Source: Zygnema cylindricum
Lineage: Eukaryota; Streptophyta; Zygnematophyceae; Zygnematales; Zygnemataceae
Assembly (NCBI GenBank): GCA_037447655.1
Contig: JBBHKE010002852.1
Coordinates: 62,001-126,000 of the forward strand
Direction: 5' to 3'
DNA length: 64,000 bases
Positions 1 to 12,900 of the stretch are shown piece by piece (positions within the stretch are counted from its first letter, which is position 1; every line of letters begins with the position of its first letter). Made by a program: the position numbers and the translations under genes. The notes under the pieces were generated by a model, which did not search any database, was not told the origin of the DNA, and was given only the letters and a program-made list of their open reading frames with translations.

Positions 1-1021
1 TTTATGGTTTGCGGTTTTTGTTTTGTTTTGTTTTATGCTGTTTTGTTGTTTTGTTTTGCTTCGTAACGCCTTTAAATATATATATTTTAAAATAGACGTT
101 CTTCTTTCGATCCTGTATATGAAGGCAATGTAGCGAGTCTCCGTACCAGAAATTCAAGTTTTTTTTTTTTTGTTTCCTTATCTGTCCCCTGGCTATCATT
201 TTTGCTTAGGAAACAAAGCAGAAGCATTTTTTCGCAATTCATAACTCCACTCTGTCTCATTCAGGTCTTTCACAGAAATGAAATTTCTGTTGTAATTGTC
301 AGATTTGGTAAAATCTTGTGTTGCAAATGCATCAGTTTTCATAAAATTTTGTCAAACTTTCAACTTTCAGTAATTTTATCAATCTTTAGTAAATGTGTCC
401 TGGAGAAACATATTGCGACACTTATGTTGTTAAAAATTTAACAATTAGTTTGTAACAACATCATTAACATAATTGTTGTGATCAGCAATTCTGATTAAAA
501 TATAGCTGTTCTCTCCACTCTTCTATTCAGTCTTTCAGTTTTTTTGTTCAACTGTAAGAAAACTGTTGACCTTCACTAGATTCAATATTTGAAACAGGTC
601 TTACTTTGTTTTAGTGAAATGCAAAATGCTACACCATCTATAACTCTTAGGGTTACTGAATTATTACGCTGAATTATGTTTCCCCATGTGGCGCATTAAG
701 GGCCATTTGACTAAACAGTGCTATTAACACTAATTTATGATTTTGGGTCACAAAAACATCCTCTCAAATTAGAGTGATTAGCTCTAATAGCGACGAGCAG
801 TGTATTTTAACACCAAAATCAACTGTTAAGCGACAGTTTTTTTTTTGAAATTTAGGTAACTGTACCATTTTCAGCGTCAATTCAAGTGACTTCATTCGAA
901 ACTTGATTATGACTTTAATTTTTGGAGTAACGAACCTTTGGATGTGAAACCAGGTACAAAACTGCTGACAAATTCGATTGTTGTTTGTTTATTTCTGGTT
1001 GACTGATGTTGACACTGACAG
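1..1021. other. IPK1 upstream intron/flank, AT-rich, no gene recognised
   Basis: The stretch is AT-rich. I looked for the missing first exon of IPK1, whose hallmark is a YRGEG-type glycine-rich motif, and did not find it, so this is probably intron. Its last bases (CTGACAG) form the 3' splice site of the exon starting at 1022. The first 60 bases are T-rich with repeated TTTTG. At about 670-812 there is a remnant of the TA-flanked MITE family seen elsewhere, with a gtgctattaacactaat core and a right end near ctctaatagcgac. Confidence 0.6.
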
Positions 1022-4000
1022 ATGGGGAAGGTTCTTCGCATCCGGAAAGTTCCAACTGCTTCTGGAAATGCCAAAAGTCCAAAGGATATCCTTTCGACCA
1101 ATGGAACATCAAGTGAATCACATCAGAATAGAAACAAAGATGATTCTCCGAATTTGTCTACCTTCACGTCTGAAGGACCTAATGTTTCCGACCCTGTGTC
1201 AGAAGGTAAAAGAGATTATCCTTTGTTTCCCACTACTGAATCGCTGGAAACTGGTACTCTTTCTAGACCTATTCTGAACACTTCAGAAGGAGAAAAGGGA
1301 ATTGAAATGCAGTATCCTTCTGGGCAAGAAAAAAGGCCGTTAATGGTCCAGGTATTGAGCGACAATATTGGAGGATCTATACTGAGCTCTGAAGAACAAG
1401 AGATATGGCATGATTGGCCGGAAGTGGCTGGTGCAATCACAAACGCTGACTTAGTCCACGAATTTACCAAAAATGTTATGCAACCTTTGCTCGGAGAGGA
1501 GTTTGTGGATCCCGGAGTAAGAAAACATCCTCACTTCTTTGCCCTTTTGTTAATTTTTTAGTGAGTCTTTTGCACCGGGGTCATTTTGCGATCAGATTCT
1601 GTCCACAGGGAATGCTGTTCGCAAATCTCAGTTTCTCTATTGAAGAAGGGCATGTTCTTGTAAGTTGCGGTGCGGTTGGAAAAGGACGAATAATTTTGAT
1701 ATTAAAATGCCATATTCTTCTGCCGCTTTTTGCCAGTCATATTTCTGGTACAAGTAGAAGTCAAGTGGAATTTATGAGTGAATTTACCTGCGACCTTTTT
1801 GTCAAATAGTAGTTGTGCTTTTAGTTTACTTACTATTGCAAGACCTCCACTGCTTAGAAGTATTGTGTTTCATCAATTATATGCATTCAAAGGTGGATTG
1901 ATTATTTTCTTCAAAACATGTTTGCTGCATAAAAAGGTTTTGCAGTCTTTTCCTTTAATAAAAAATAGATATTATGCGAAATGGACGCTTATCGTGCATG
2001 GTTTAGTAACTGCTATACAAAATCCCTCGTCTCCAGTCCTTGTTCTCCTTTCTCTCTCAATGTGTTATTTCTCTTCATTTTTGGCGGTAGATACTGTTAC
2101 TGTGGTGGCTCTTTCTTTCTTTCGTCCTCTATCTTTCCATGAAAAGTACACTCAAATCCTGTGCTGGCTTTATCATCCAAAGGAAAACAGACATAAATTT
2201 TATTCCTGACTTGCTGCAAAAACCAGATGCCCCGACCAAAAAAAAATTTGAATGCTGTTTTTACAGACGCCAGTCCATGTTTCGAGGCCGTTTCTGGAAA
2301 CTGTATGCAAGAATATTTCAACTGAAAGACCGGCTTGGAGAGCGGCAGAAGGCCAGCTGTCGCTAATAAAAGGACGAGCGACGTTGATTTCCGACCATTC
2401 CTTGTTTCCTTCTCCACCTAGTAAGCTCTAGATTGTGACTTTGTTTATAATTCTATTAATAATTTTTTGATTTCATTCCAGCAACCAATTAAAAGACTCC
2501 ATGTCAAAAAATTGTTTCAGATTAACTAGAAAGGTGGGTGCAGTGGATGACATGACCGCCAACTATAACTAGTCTAGACTGCACTAGGTTTGTGGTGTCG
2601 ATTTTTTATTTTTACATAAAATTGAGTATGGATCATGATAATTTCATGCAATGAAATCGATGGACATTCACAAAGGTTGCTGTTTTACATACATTTGACA
2701 TCGATTTTACGAGCCTGTCTAGACTAATCTCGGTGGGCTATGTACAGTTCTTACCACCAATGTCTTTGTGCTCCTTTACAACATTTTTACACTTTGTGTT
2801 AAGTGCCTAGATAAGTCTATAATAAAGTATGATATAAGCCTATATATATAAAGCTTAAAAAGTTTATAAAGCTTTAAAAAAGTCTTACCACATAGCTTTC
2901 CCAGGACAAGTGGTACCTTATATTTATATCAGAAAGCTTCAACAAAAATTGGGATGAACAGATAGTTCATAAACTAGCTAAACTTGTTTAGGTTATAAAA
3001 CTGTGGACTGATGTATCTGTATGTAATCATCATGGTGTATGCCATGACCGCCTTACGTAATGTATTTCTATGTGGTATACAGTAACACTTTATGGTTAAA
3101 CCATGGAATACACACATCAACAGTTTATGGAGCATGCAGTATCACATTAACAATGCTATTTTAATGTGTTTTCTCATGTTACTGTTGTCAATACCTTCTA
3201 TTTACGTCCTTCATTTTTTTTTTATCAGTATTGGGTGGTCTTGAATTCTATCTACTTTTTGGACTATGAAGGAAACTATTACAGTCCACAAAGTTGTGGA
3301 GTACTCAACGTACACACATCTTGTGAAGAATGGGCACCTTAATTAGTGTGGTTCAGACTTATCCTGTGGATGGTATGATAGCTTCAGTTTGTATTCGAAT
3401 TTGGAGGTGTGTCGACTAATAGGTTGTGGTAAACTTGGGAGAGATCGTGGGCTTTTTTACAATTGAAACACATTCGTATATAGCAACATTCTCTTAATGA
3501 TTTCTTTTTGTTTTTATTTTGTCTTTTTCTTCCCTTTTCTCAATAATATACTTTTCTCTCACTATAAAAGTGTGCTTTTTACAAAGTGTGTCGTAACAAG
3601 GATTAATTGAAAATGCCTGTTGAAATGCCCAATATTGTATTCAAATGTTATGTATTTGTGTTTGGCAGGTGATTCTGAGAGCTCGCAGCCGGCCATATGT
3701 GTGGAGATAAAGGTGAGATTTCTGATTCTTGTTAAGGGAGATTGGGAATTTTTTTAATTCTACAAGTGCATGTATATTGGATTTGGCCGTGAATGGTCAA
3801 GTTTTCAGTTTTGGGTTGTTAGTACAAAGCAATGTGTCCCAATTTTTTTTTTATACACCATAAAAAAGTAAACCTACGATTGAAAGCGCAGCAATTCCTT
3901 CAATTACGCCTATAAACCATAATGGGATTAGAGGAATTTTCTTGTATGGGCATATTTACGCCCACAGGAAACAGCAAGAAAGTTTAAACAAATAAAAGCA

Positions 4001-7000
4001 TAGTTGCTCAATCCAGTCCCATTAGTTATTACACTGTATTTTCTACCCTATCTGCTACTAACTAAATTTTGAACTGCTAATGCATATGGATGTTGTTATC
4101 AGCTATTATAGTTATCAGTAAGATCGCCAATGTGAAACACAAGCTACAAATATATCATTTTCAATCTAAATAAAAAAAAAGAAAATCCCAAACCATCAGC
4201 TAAGAATATGTTTATCAATCACTGCTGCGATTATCCATCAATATTAGTGTGAAAAGCCAATTGCATTTCTCAGTCACCATCGTTGATGTCTTTAATAAGG
4301 CAATGTTCTGTAAGCCTCTCACCAATAACGATGTGTACCGATGTGTACCTTTTCTGGTACCAGTCGTCGATGTATCAGTGAAATCTATCAGTATATAAAT
4401 AAGAGAACGTTGTTCACCCCTCTGCGAAGCCTTATATAGGCGGTAGGCGGTGTGTCTGTCATCGATTTTTTCCGTCCGTCCGCAGTACGGACAGCCGTAC
4501 GTCTGGCACAATGTAACGCTGCCGTGCGACCGTCCGCAATACGGTACAAATGTTAGTGGAATTAGTAATTTTAGCAAGAAGTTTGGATGCGGGCCAGAGC
4601 TGAAGATTTGCAAACATGGCTCACTCGTTGACCGTATAAACCATTCCACATGTTATAGTGTACAGGCATGGAAAGCGCATTTCTGAAGTCTTTATGATCA
4701 AGTTAGCTGTAGGAAAGTGCATCTTTAAAATATTTGGGTCCAAATTAGCTGTAGAAAAGATAGTTTTTGACTTATTTGGTAGTGTTGCGCATTGATTGAG
4801 GGCGATATATTGTGATATCGGAAAGTTTAAAACTCGATAATAGCTATAAATATCATTAACATGATCTTTTACAATAATCACCCGATATTTTCAAATATTA
4901 ATGTAGTTTTGATGTACGAAATAAACAGAATTCGCAGAAAGTATGATTAGTACAAATATTCTGAAAGTATGGCTTGTACGCATTGTACGAACTGGATGTC
5001 AATATTGTTTATATCGCGATGTCGATATTTTTAATATCGCGATTATCGGTCATTTGATATGTCGATCACCGAGATTCCTAAAACAAGTACATATTGATTT
5101 TTGGCAAAACTCGTTGGATATGCAACACTAGTAGTTGGGTCCAAATGAGCCGGCAGTAATTATGTCTACCTGCAAATACTGCATCATCAGTAAATAATGT
5201 ACCTTTTGGCACGTGCCTGACATGTATCGGTTCTTACGATAAATACAGCTATGGCGTCATTTGTCCTTCAATCACAATTGGGACATACTGCTTCTTAAGA
5301 ATTGATGATGTTGTTAAGAAATTTTCACCTAAAGATGATTCTGGCTGATTTCTAGGGAAAGATTTCGAACTCCCTTGTCCCCTTCATTTCATCTTAAGCA
5401 AAAACAGTCTCATAGAAACTCAAACTCCCAAGTTTGGGTCGCCGTTGTTAAAGACTTAAAAGTGGAGTAGAGTACACAGTCCATCGCCATTTGCGTCAGA
5501 CATTTTTCGGCACCTCAATCAACTTTTACCTTATTTTCAGCCATTTGGTATATGTGTATTTTTAGGGGAATCGATGGAAAGTTAACGATCTCACCTTTAT
5601 GTCACGATTGACAACAGGAAAATTCTGTGACGAGAGTGAAAAATTTTACAGCCTGAAAAGTGTTTCACACTAGGAGCAATGGGCACTTAAGTAGATCGTA
5701 AGCAACAAAATGGAATGTTATGGTTTTTCCTCTGTCTAATATTTGAATAGTGATTCAATGCCTGGGCGTTTCCAACTGACGAATGGGTTTATGTTTTCTG
5801 AATATGTGCTCAAAGTGGAACTTGATCTGTAGTTTTTTTTTTTCCGAAAAGTTTTCTTGTGGAAATTGCCACCGGAGGACATTTTAGTTTGTGATTTTTT
5901 ATGGGCCCGTGATCCTGAGCTCCTGTTGTCCCCCCCCCCCCCTTTTTTTGATTTTTCCAGCCAAAATGTGGTTTTCTGCCGTCTTCAGACGCCATTGGTC
6001 CTGAGAATGAAGTGAAGCGACATATGTCACGTTTTGAGCTACATCAGCACCTCAAACTATCTCGAGGGGAGGTAAAAAATAAATTTAAAATGAAGTTGAA
6101 ACTAATAATTCAAGGCTATCTTTGAAAATCAAGAGTCCCAGCTAAGTTTCTATTGTTTTTACTGTTTAGAGAGAGAGATAGAGAGAGAGAACGAGGGAGA
6201 GGAGGAGAGAGGAGGGGAGGGGAGAGAAGGACTAATATGGGCTTTTATTGTGATAGGTAACTGGTCTTAGCAAATACAACCCGCTCGACTTCTTTTCGGG
6301 GGAACATGAACGAGTTTTATCAGCTATTGCATCACTCTTTCAAACACCTCAAAACAATTTAAGAGTTTTCAAAGATGGGCACGAAGTATTTGGGATTCGA
6401 AATGTGAGAGAAGAAACGAATGGTGGAGAGGACCAAAAAATTGAGAAAGACGAGAAAGAACAGGAAGAGTTATCTTTTCCGGTTGTTGAGGAAAGACTAC
6501 AAGCATTAGATGAGGAGCTCAAAGGCGTTTTTAGTTTTCCAAAAGGCCAGAGAGTAAAACTTTTACAAAGTCTCTTAACAGAAGCCTTTTTACAAACTAA
6601 GGTTTTGGAGAGACTTTTGGATGCCCATAAACTGGACAAAGAGGATATTGAAGGCACTATTACCGGATATAAAACATTTTTGCAATTTCTCGATTCAAAC
6701 AATAATGATTCGAAGAAGAAAGATATATCGGGTTTCAACGAAGAAACGTTTGAAAAGTGTCGAAAACAAGTACAGGATTTTCTTATTGCGGCAACTGCGA
6801 AAGATTGTGGGTTAATGGCTACTTTTCGTCGCAAAAGTGTACAAAGTGACGAAAGGATGGCACTGAAAACATCGACTTTTCGAACATTGCAATGTGGAGA
6901 TAATAATGCGCAATACGAGTTTAAGGTGAGTTTTTATGGTTTTCGAGCCAATTTTGTTCGGTTGGACAGGTTGAATGTTTTTTGGTACTGAATTGAGGAT

Positions 7001-8108
7001 TTTTTGGAACTTAGCTATCTCCTGGTGAAAAAGTTTGTCTCCCTCCCTAATCTCCTTCTCTCCCTCTAAATAATTTGCACTCTCCTTCTCTAACCTCTGA
7101 ACTCTCCCTCATTAATTCATCCCTCTCTTTCTCTCCCTTGTATCTGCAACATGAATAAAAAATATTTGGAAACGCTATATGCTGTTTCCCCGTACAGTAC
7201 TCGTACTATACGAGAATTTAGTGTATAATACCCATATAGTACATACTGTATAGGGTAACGATGCATAGCTTTTTCAATTGTTTTTGCAGATTAAACCAAT
7301 AACATGAACCAGAATGCGGTTACCCCGTGGATCGTTTAGAAACAAATTGTGTAAAGAAATTATTAGAGTAAAGAAACAAGTAGTGTTCTCAACTCTATTT
7401 TGGGTTCAAGGCCTAACGCCAGCAAAAATTAAACGCTAATTTATGCATCCAGTAATTTGGATACACATTCCCACATTGTAGCAGATATAACCTGTGTTCA
7501 CATAGTTGACGCTTGAACATGTGAGAACAGGTTTGCGCTATTTTTCCTCGTCTTTATTACTAGGAATCAAATCTGAGTGCGCTTTCCCGTCTCGACGCAG
7601 TTATCTGACACTTTTTCTGTACGTTTGTACGAAATAACTAGCATTTTCAGCATGGACTGACACAATTGGTACACTACACTATTTAAAAACCGTTGAAATT
7701 ATAATCGCCACTAATAATGCCATACCTATATTAGCGTAAAGGAAAATATAGAATTATATTTTAGGTTGGAGGGACAAAATCTAGAGGTTCCGGAATAGTG
7801 TTATTAACACTAATAGCGATTCACGGTGTACTGAAAACTGACTTTGACGGCTTCTTTTAAATGCAAACAAACATGTGGGGCTTTTAATGGAAAACTGGTG
7901 CACTTAAAAAAAAAAAAAGATGAAGGCTTTTATTTCCTCGTTTGAAATTGTTCACCACTGTCAAGCACCTGTTTTGATGATTTGATTTTTGTGGGGTGGT
8001 TTGGGATAGGTCTCGTTTGTGGACCTAGATATGAAGTCATCGAAGAAAATACCAAAGTATTTGAAATTAGACCAAGAGATTGTGAAATTCTATAATAGTT
8101 TGAAGTAA
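1022..8108 (+). CDS. IPK1: inositol-pentakisphosphate 2-kinase (IPK1), 5'-partial
   Basis: Enzyme that phosphorylates inositol 1,3,4,5,6-pentakisphosphate at the 2-position to make phytate (InsP6). Exons read: 1022-1516, 2267-2420, 3669-3712, 5961-6071, 6257-6925, 8010-8108, with GT-AG borders and closing phases; stop TAA at 8106. Family motifs in order are GKVLRIRK (N-lobe), LSSEEQEIWHDWPE, FTKNVMQPLLG, ISDHSLF, CVEIKPKCGFLP, MSRFELHQHLKL, NPLDFFSG, LDKEDIEG, AATAKDCGLM and the C-terminal FVDLDMKSSKKI. The exon upstream of 1022 (glycine-rich YRGEG motif) is missing, probably beyond the window edge. The ATG at 1022 is in frame, but it sits directly after a splice acceptor at the spot where homologues read FVGK, so I do not take it as the start. 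Oddities are a linker of about 100 residues after GKVLRIRK and an acidic, charged insert around 6400-6480. It converges on OEP80. Confidence 0.93.
4780..5130. mobile_element. hAT-like non-autonomous element
   Basis: The ends are inverted copies of TAGTGTTGC (left 4780-4788; right gcaacacta ending at 5130). The flanking octamers ttatttgg and gtagttgg agree at 6 of 8 positions, as expected for an old hAT 8-bp target duplication. The interior is non-coding and rich in TATCGCGATA-type palindromes, like the second hAT-like element at 36043. It lies in the third IPK1 intron in this window. Confidence 0.6.
6170..6232. repeat. GA-rich simple repeat
   Basis: A run of gagagaga-type purines in an IPK1 intron, just upstream of the exon at 6257. 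No other function is visible. Confidence 0.8.
7690..7836. repeat. TA-MITE family remnant
   Basis: The right part matches the shared terminus: gtgttattaacactaatagcg followed by a cacggtg end and TA at about 7835. The left border is not clear. It lies in the last IPK1 intron. Confidence 0.5.
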
Positions 8109-9918
8109 AAATGACAATACTTCAAATTGGCGCATGTCAATATATTTTTCAGTCTACTATTATGTCGGTAAATATATATGTATATATTTGTGGGTACTCT
8201 TTTTCTTGTGTACCTTTTTTATGGTTCCTTCTAGATTTTTTTTTTTCTGTAGGTTAGGCGGTATTGCAACGTATGATTTGTATTATTGGATGTTGACAAA
8301 TTGAGATTTTTTACCGAGGAGTGACAACAAACTTATTTTTTGTTCTCTTGAGAGTTTTTCTTTCTGTGTTTGAAAATTTGGGCTGTACATGCGACACGTA
8401 AGTGCACGGAACTTTTATGTTAGGTTCATGAAGGCTCCTTTCTCTGTTCTTTGAGTGTATTATGTTACAGGGAAAGAACAAAGAATTTATAAGGTCCGTA
8501 AGTTCCAAGCACGGATTTGTATCAAAAAGTGTCAGGTTTGAAGTTATCGCCTTCATGAGAAAATGGAACTTCTGGGAAAAGAAAGAAAATTATATTAAAA
8601 TTGACTGTAAACAGCTGCATTGCTTCGGGCTACTGTCCGGACGCCTGCTTCTACTTCTGACAGAAACAGAAGTGTACGTTGTTGTGTGACCTGGTCACCA
8701 ATCCAGATTTTTTTGATTGGTTGCGGAAATTCTTTTATTTGAGAAAAACCCAGGGTGTTGCAGTTTTGTCATCTAAATGTGCAGCAGGTTTGTAACGACA
8801 TTGTTCACAATTACCTGTACGGCGGTGAGACCAAAATTCAGTATTACTGGAATGAAGCAAAAGTCAAGTCTTTCTTGCAGGTTAACCAAACGTTCCTGGA
8901 ATTTTCTAGGTGTTTGTACTTTTTTGTTATACGCATGTTGCTTCTTGAAGGAATTGCATGGCTACAGGATAGACTATCTTCGCAATACTGGTGAGAGTTC
9001 TTATCACATACACATGGCAAAGCACAAATCTTTACACTGGCAATCACTTTTCGTGTTACAGAGTTTTTGGGCAGTTGAAGTATTTTCTTTCAATGTTTAG
9101 TTTTGCTTTTTTGTGTACATTTTCAAAATTTCCAGATCAATGCATCAGATTTTGTCATGCCATTAGTCTGCCCCAATCAAGAACTCGCCAAGTTGTTGTG
9201 CTGTCACCAGAAATGAGTTCACAAAAGAGATCTCCAAAGAAGGGATTTCGAGTATTCGACTGCAAGGCATTTCACATTGGAGAAAAAGTAAAAAAGCCCC
9301 ATTATAACAAAGCTACTGAAACTTTCACCTAAAACAATACTTGCCTCAATACCACAAGTAGCTGTTCAACGACTGTAAAAAGTTTCTCAATATAAAGCTA
9401 GTTTTCCTCTTTTCTTATCGAGCAAATATAGCACTGAAGAAGCAACTCCATAAACCTTTACAATATCGTAATTGTTATTGTAAATCTCGTTTTCCGTTCG
9501 GCGGGTACAACAAAAATCCGATATATTGACTAGTTTAAAAATCTGAATACAAAAACTTTAACAGAAATTCATAAATCAAATAGGAAACCCTATGAGAGCT
9601 GCAATTTTCGTGCCATAAAATTATGCTTCAAAAAAAAATGATGCTTTCAACTGAAGCCAAAAATAGTGGCTTCGCTTCAATAAACTCCCATAGGACTAAA
9701 TACATCAATTGAATCAAAAACTAATACTATATCCTAAATCTGAAACCTCCTCCGTCTACCAAAACTGTCTCCCTTCTCTTAGAGATGGGATGAAACTGGA
9801 AAAAACACGCCGTCCGGGGCTCTTATGAAACAAACCAATATACTGAGATTCTACGAAAAAGTCAAACGCAAATGTTCAATTGGTCAACAAACTACTATAC
9901 TATTCCGTGAATAGAACA
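8109..9918 (+). other. IPK1/OEP80 convergent spacer with unidentified exon-like segments
   Basis: I recognise no gene. Several short + strand segments look like exons. One is 8470-8496 (GKNKEFIRS) followed by a GTAAGT donor. Another is about 8790-8880, bounded by CAG and GTTAAC and encoding VCNDIVHNYLYGG.. with no stop. A third is about 8951-8991 (ELHGYRIDYLRNT) followed by GTGAGA. The last is about 9136-9227, after a TTTCCAG acceptor, ending in a TGA. Alternatively the last segment stays open in another frame to 9332. No family was recognised and the pieces do not join in a single forced way. They could be a small unknown gene or chance. The rest is AT-rich 3' flank of both neighbours. Confidence 0.3.
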
Positions 9919-12900
9919 CTAGTTCCGGTACCCGATGCCGAAATGGAAGCGGCGGATTCCTTTATCGTTGAAAGCGTACTCCAATCGAAGAGGACCCAAG
10001 GGAGAGTCGAAACGAATACCCGCCCCATAACCATAACCGGTACCGGGTTTCCCTCGAGCTCCCGCGGGATCACCTGATCAACAGTAATAAAGACAAAACA
10101 TCAAAAAAGACAAAGCATAAAAAGGACAAAACATCAGAAAGAACAAAATAGAAAAAGGACAAAACACCAAAAAGGACAAAACACCGAAAAGGACAAAACA
10201 TAAAAACGGACAAGACATCAAAAAGGACAAAACACTAAAAAGGACAGAATAAAAAAGGACAAAACATCAAAAAGGACAAAAGTTCAATTCCAGCTTTAGA
10301 AAAAATAATAAGCTTTATTGAGAAAGCACGACGGTTAAACCATTTACAAGTACGTACACAGAACGAAAGAAAGGAAAAGGACACACCAAAACGGAACTGA
10401 AAAACCTCACAAAATCAAACGAACAGACAAGACAAGACATCTATATTTCAGCTTTAGGAAAGGGCTCGGAGGTTTATAAAAAAAGTCGACTACGGCAAAG
10501 CCAGAAGTAATTTGCTCTTTTCTTTACGTAAAAAGTGTGATCTACAGCTGTGTTGAATCCTATAGAGCACAAAAGTAGTTACTTTATTTCACCAGTTTGT
10601 ATCCGTTTTAAAGTGAAGTAATTGATAAAATACGCAGCACAAAAAATTGAAGCCAATCGAAGTGAAAAGCTTTGTCGAAAACGACAACGCAAAAAAAACA
10701 AAAAAGGAATATAACCATATTTAGTTGTCTTTGGCAAGTGACGCAAATAGACATTTGACAGCCTGATGTTAAAGAAACATCCACAATACATAGCTAAACT
10801 TCTGAAGGGTATTGTGTAGACTATCAAACACCATGCAAGACCTTTTTTAAACCACGATTTGGGAAGCCCCCTTACCAAGCACGGTGGCTCCAGATCCAAG
10901 ATCAGTTCCATAGTCGGCAAAAACTGCTCCTTCAATAGGGCCAACCTGTCCATTCCAATAGAAAGCATCAATATGCAATCACACCAATGCCACTCTCCCT
11001 CTCCCTCTCCCTCTCCCTCACACTCAGCTCGTTCTCAAAAAACTGAGTCAAAATCAGAGGATAAGTACACAGTAAACACAACAATATTCACCATATAGAG
11101 AATATATATTCCTATGCATATGAGAGCTGCTCCTCACCAATGGCACTGAGATTTCTCCACTAGTCACAACGTAAGATCTCCCTGAGCCCACAGCTCCTTC
11201 ATCGTATCCCCTCACACTATTGGCTCCTCCAATGGGGAAGGCCTCATGTGGTGCCAAATCACCCACTACTGTCCCTCCTGAGAAGCTGTAGGAAAGAGAA
11301 AAGATTATAGAAGACAGTTAGCAATAAAAACCAAGAAGGTTCCTTTGGATTAAGAACACCCCAAAAAATTAGGCTCAAACGTCCAGACAGAATACAAACA
11401 GGTTTATTGTGCCTCCAAACTTAAATTAGAGGATTTCTATGGATATAATTGAAGGATAAGTGAATCATATATGTTCGTTAAACTGAGTTTACCATAATCC
11501 TAGGATGCTCCTCCGAAAGAAGAGCATGAAAAAAAGCTGTACCACATCATTCCATTGTTCCAATTTTTTAAAACATCTTTTCTCTTTGGCACTGGGATCC
11601 GAGTTGCCTATTTCGCTGTAAGGTCTCTTCCTTTGAACTCTAAATTCAATCATTCCTTCTAGTACCGGCTTTTTTTATATTTCATGAATATACACTTCAA
11701 CTTACTCTTCAACTTGTGTGTCGATAGCATTAGAGCAAAACATAATTATGGGTTAGTGAACTTTCAATTTTCCCGTTCGAGTAACGAGTACCTAAAACGC
11801 AAATGATTACATACCAATTTTGCTCCGATACAGTGCGGACTTCTACATCATCACATCATTAAAGCAAAGCTACAATCCTTGAGAAATTAAGTGCAAATAT
11901 TATTCGATTTTCGTTACAGTTGTACACAACAACACATCATAAATGACAACCGTATGGCAGGACACCTGACATCCGTAGGCTTTTTCAAGGTCCTCGTGGC
12001 CTTATAAAAATAGGATCTTCTTGAGGCGAACTATTCTACTCAAACAGGTTTCCAAGGAAATGAAAATTCTGTAAAACTAATAGTCAGTCAGTTACTTCTA
12101 TGTTAAAAGCCCCCAAAACCAACCCGTGGTTGAAAAGACAATTTTGCTGCCAAAACAGACACAAATGGAGGTCAACTTTACCAGGAAAGGTCCACAGAAA
12201 TTCCCAAATGAAGAATTCCCTTCACGTAAACGTCATAACTTTGGTATCACTACCAGCCCTGATTGCAAAGAACTAAGAAAAACCTTTTGGAGTTGCACAC
12301 ACGGCTCCTGGAAACACTGACCAGATAATTCCACTGGGTTGTTCTACCAATTCTGTAGTGAAGGTCGGCTCTACATGCTGACACTGGTTAACAAGTCTCA
12401 TTATTCTTCATATTCTTCTCATACTCTTTGTCTTCTTCTTCCCATAAAAGAAGGGGATTGCGATAAATGGCACTACAGCTGAAATACGTGGGGGATTCGT
12501 TTTAATCCTCTAGGAAAAATGGTGTTTAAGTGATGCTCAAAATAACTGTGGAAGACAAGCATTCCACAGCAACAAATACTTTCAGCAATACATTTGGAAA
12601 TAACGTTGAAGAGTGTGATACATTACAATCACCTATAACATCTGATATTTGTACCTTTCACTTTGTGCAAAGGAAAGATGTTTCTATCTGCCTTTCATAT
12701 AGCTCCTGCAATTAAGCGCCAATATTTTGGAACAAAACCACAGAAGCTGCAACATAAGTGAAAGTACGAGGAACAAACCTGCCGATGCAACGAAGGGGTC
12801 CAAGTCGAACACCTTGCCTAGCTCTCACGTTTATTCTATTAAAAAATAGCCAATCAGGTTGAATAGGCAATCCTTGCTCTGTACTTAGTACTAACTGCAA

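Noticed and set aside
6404-6991. Separate 195-aa gene
   Set aside because: It is the interior of the large IPK1 exon 6257-6925 read through into the intron.
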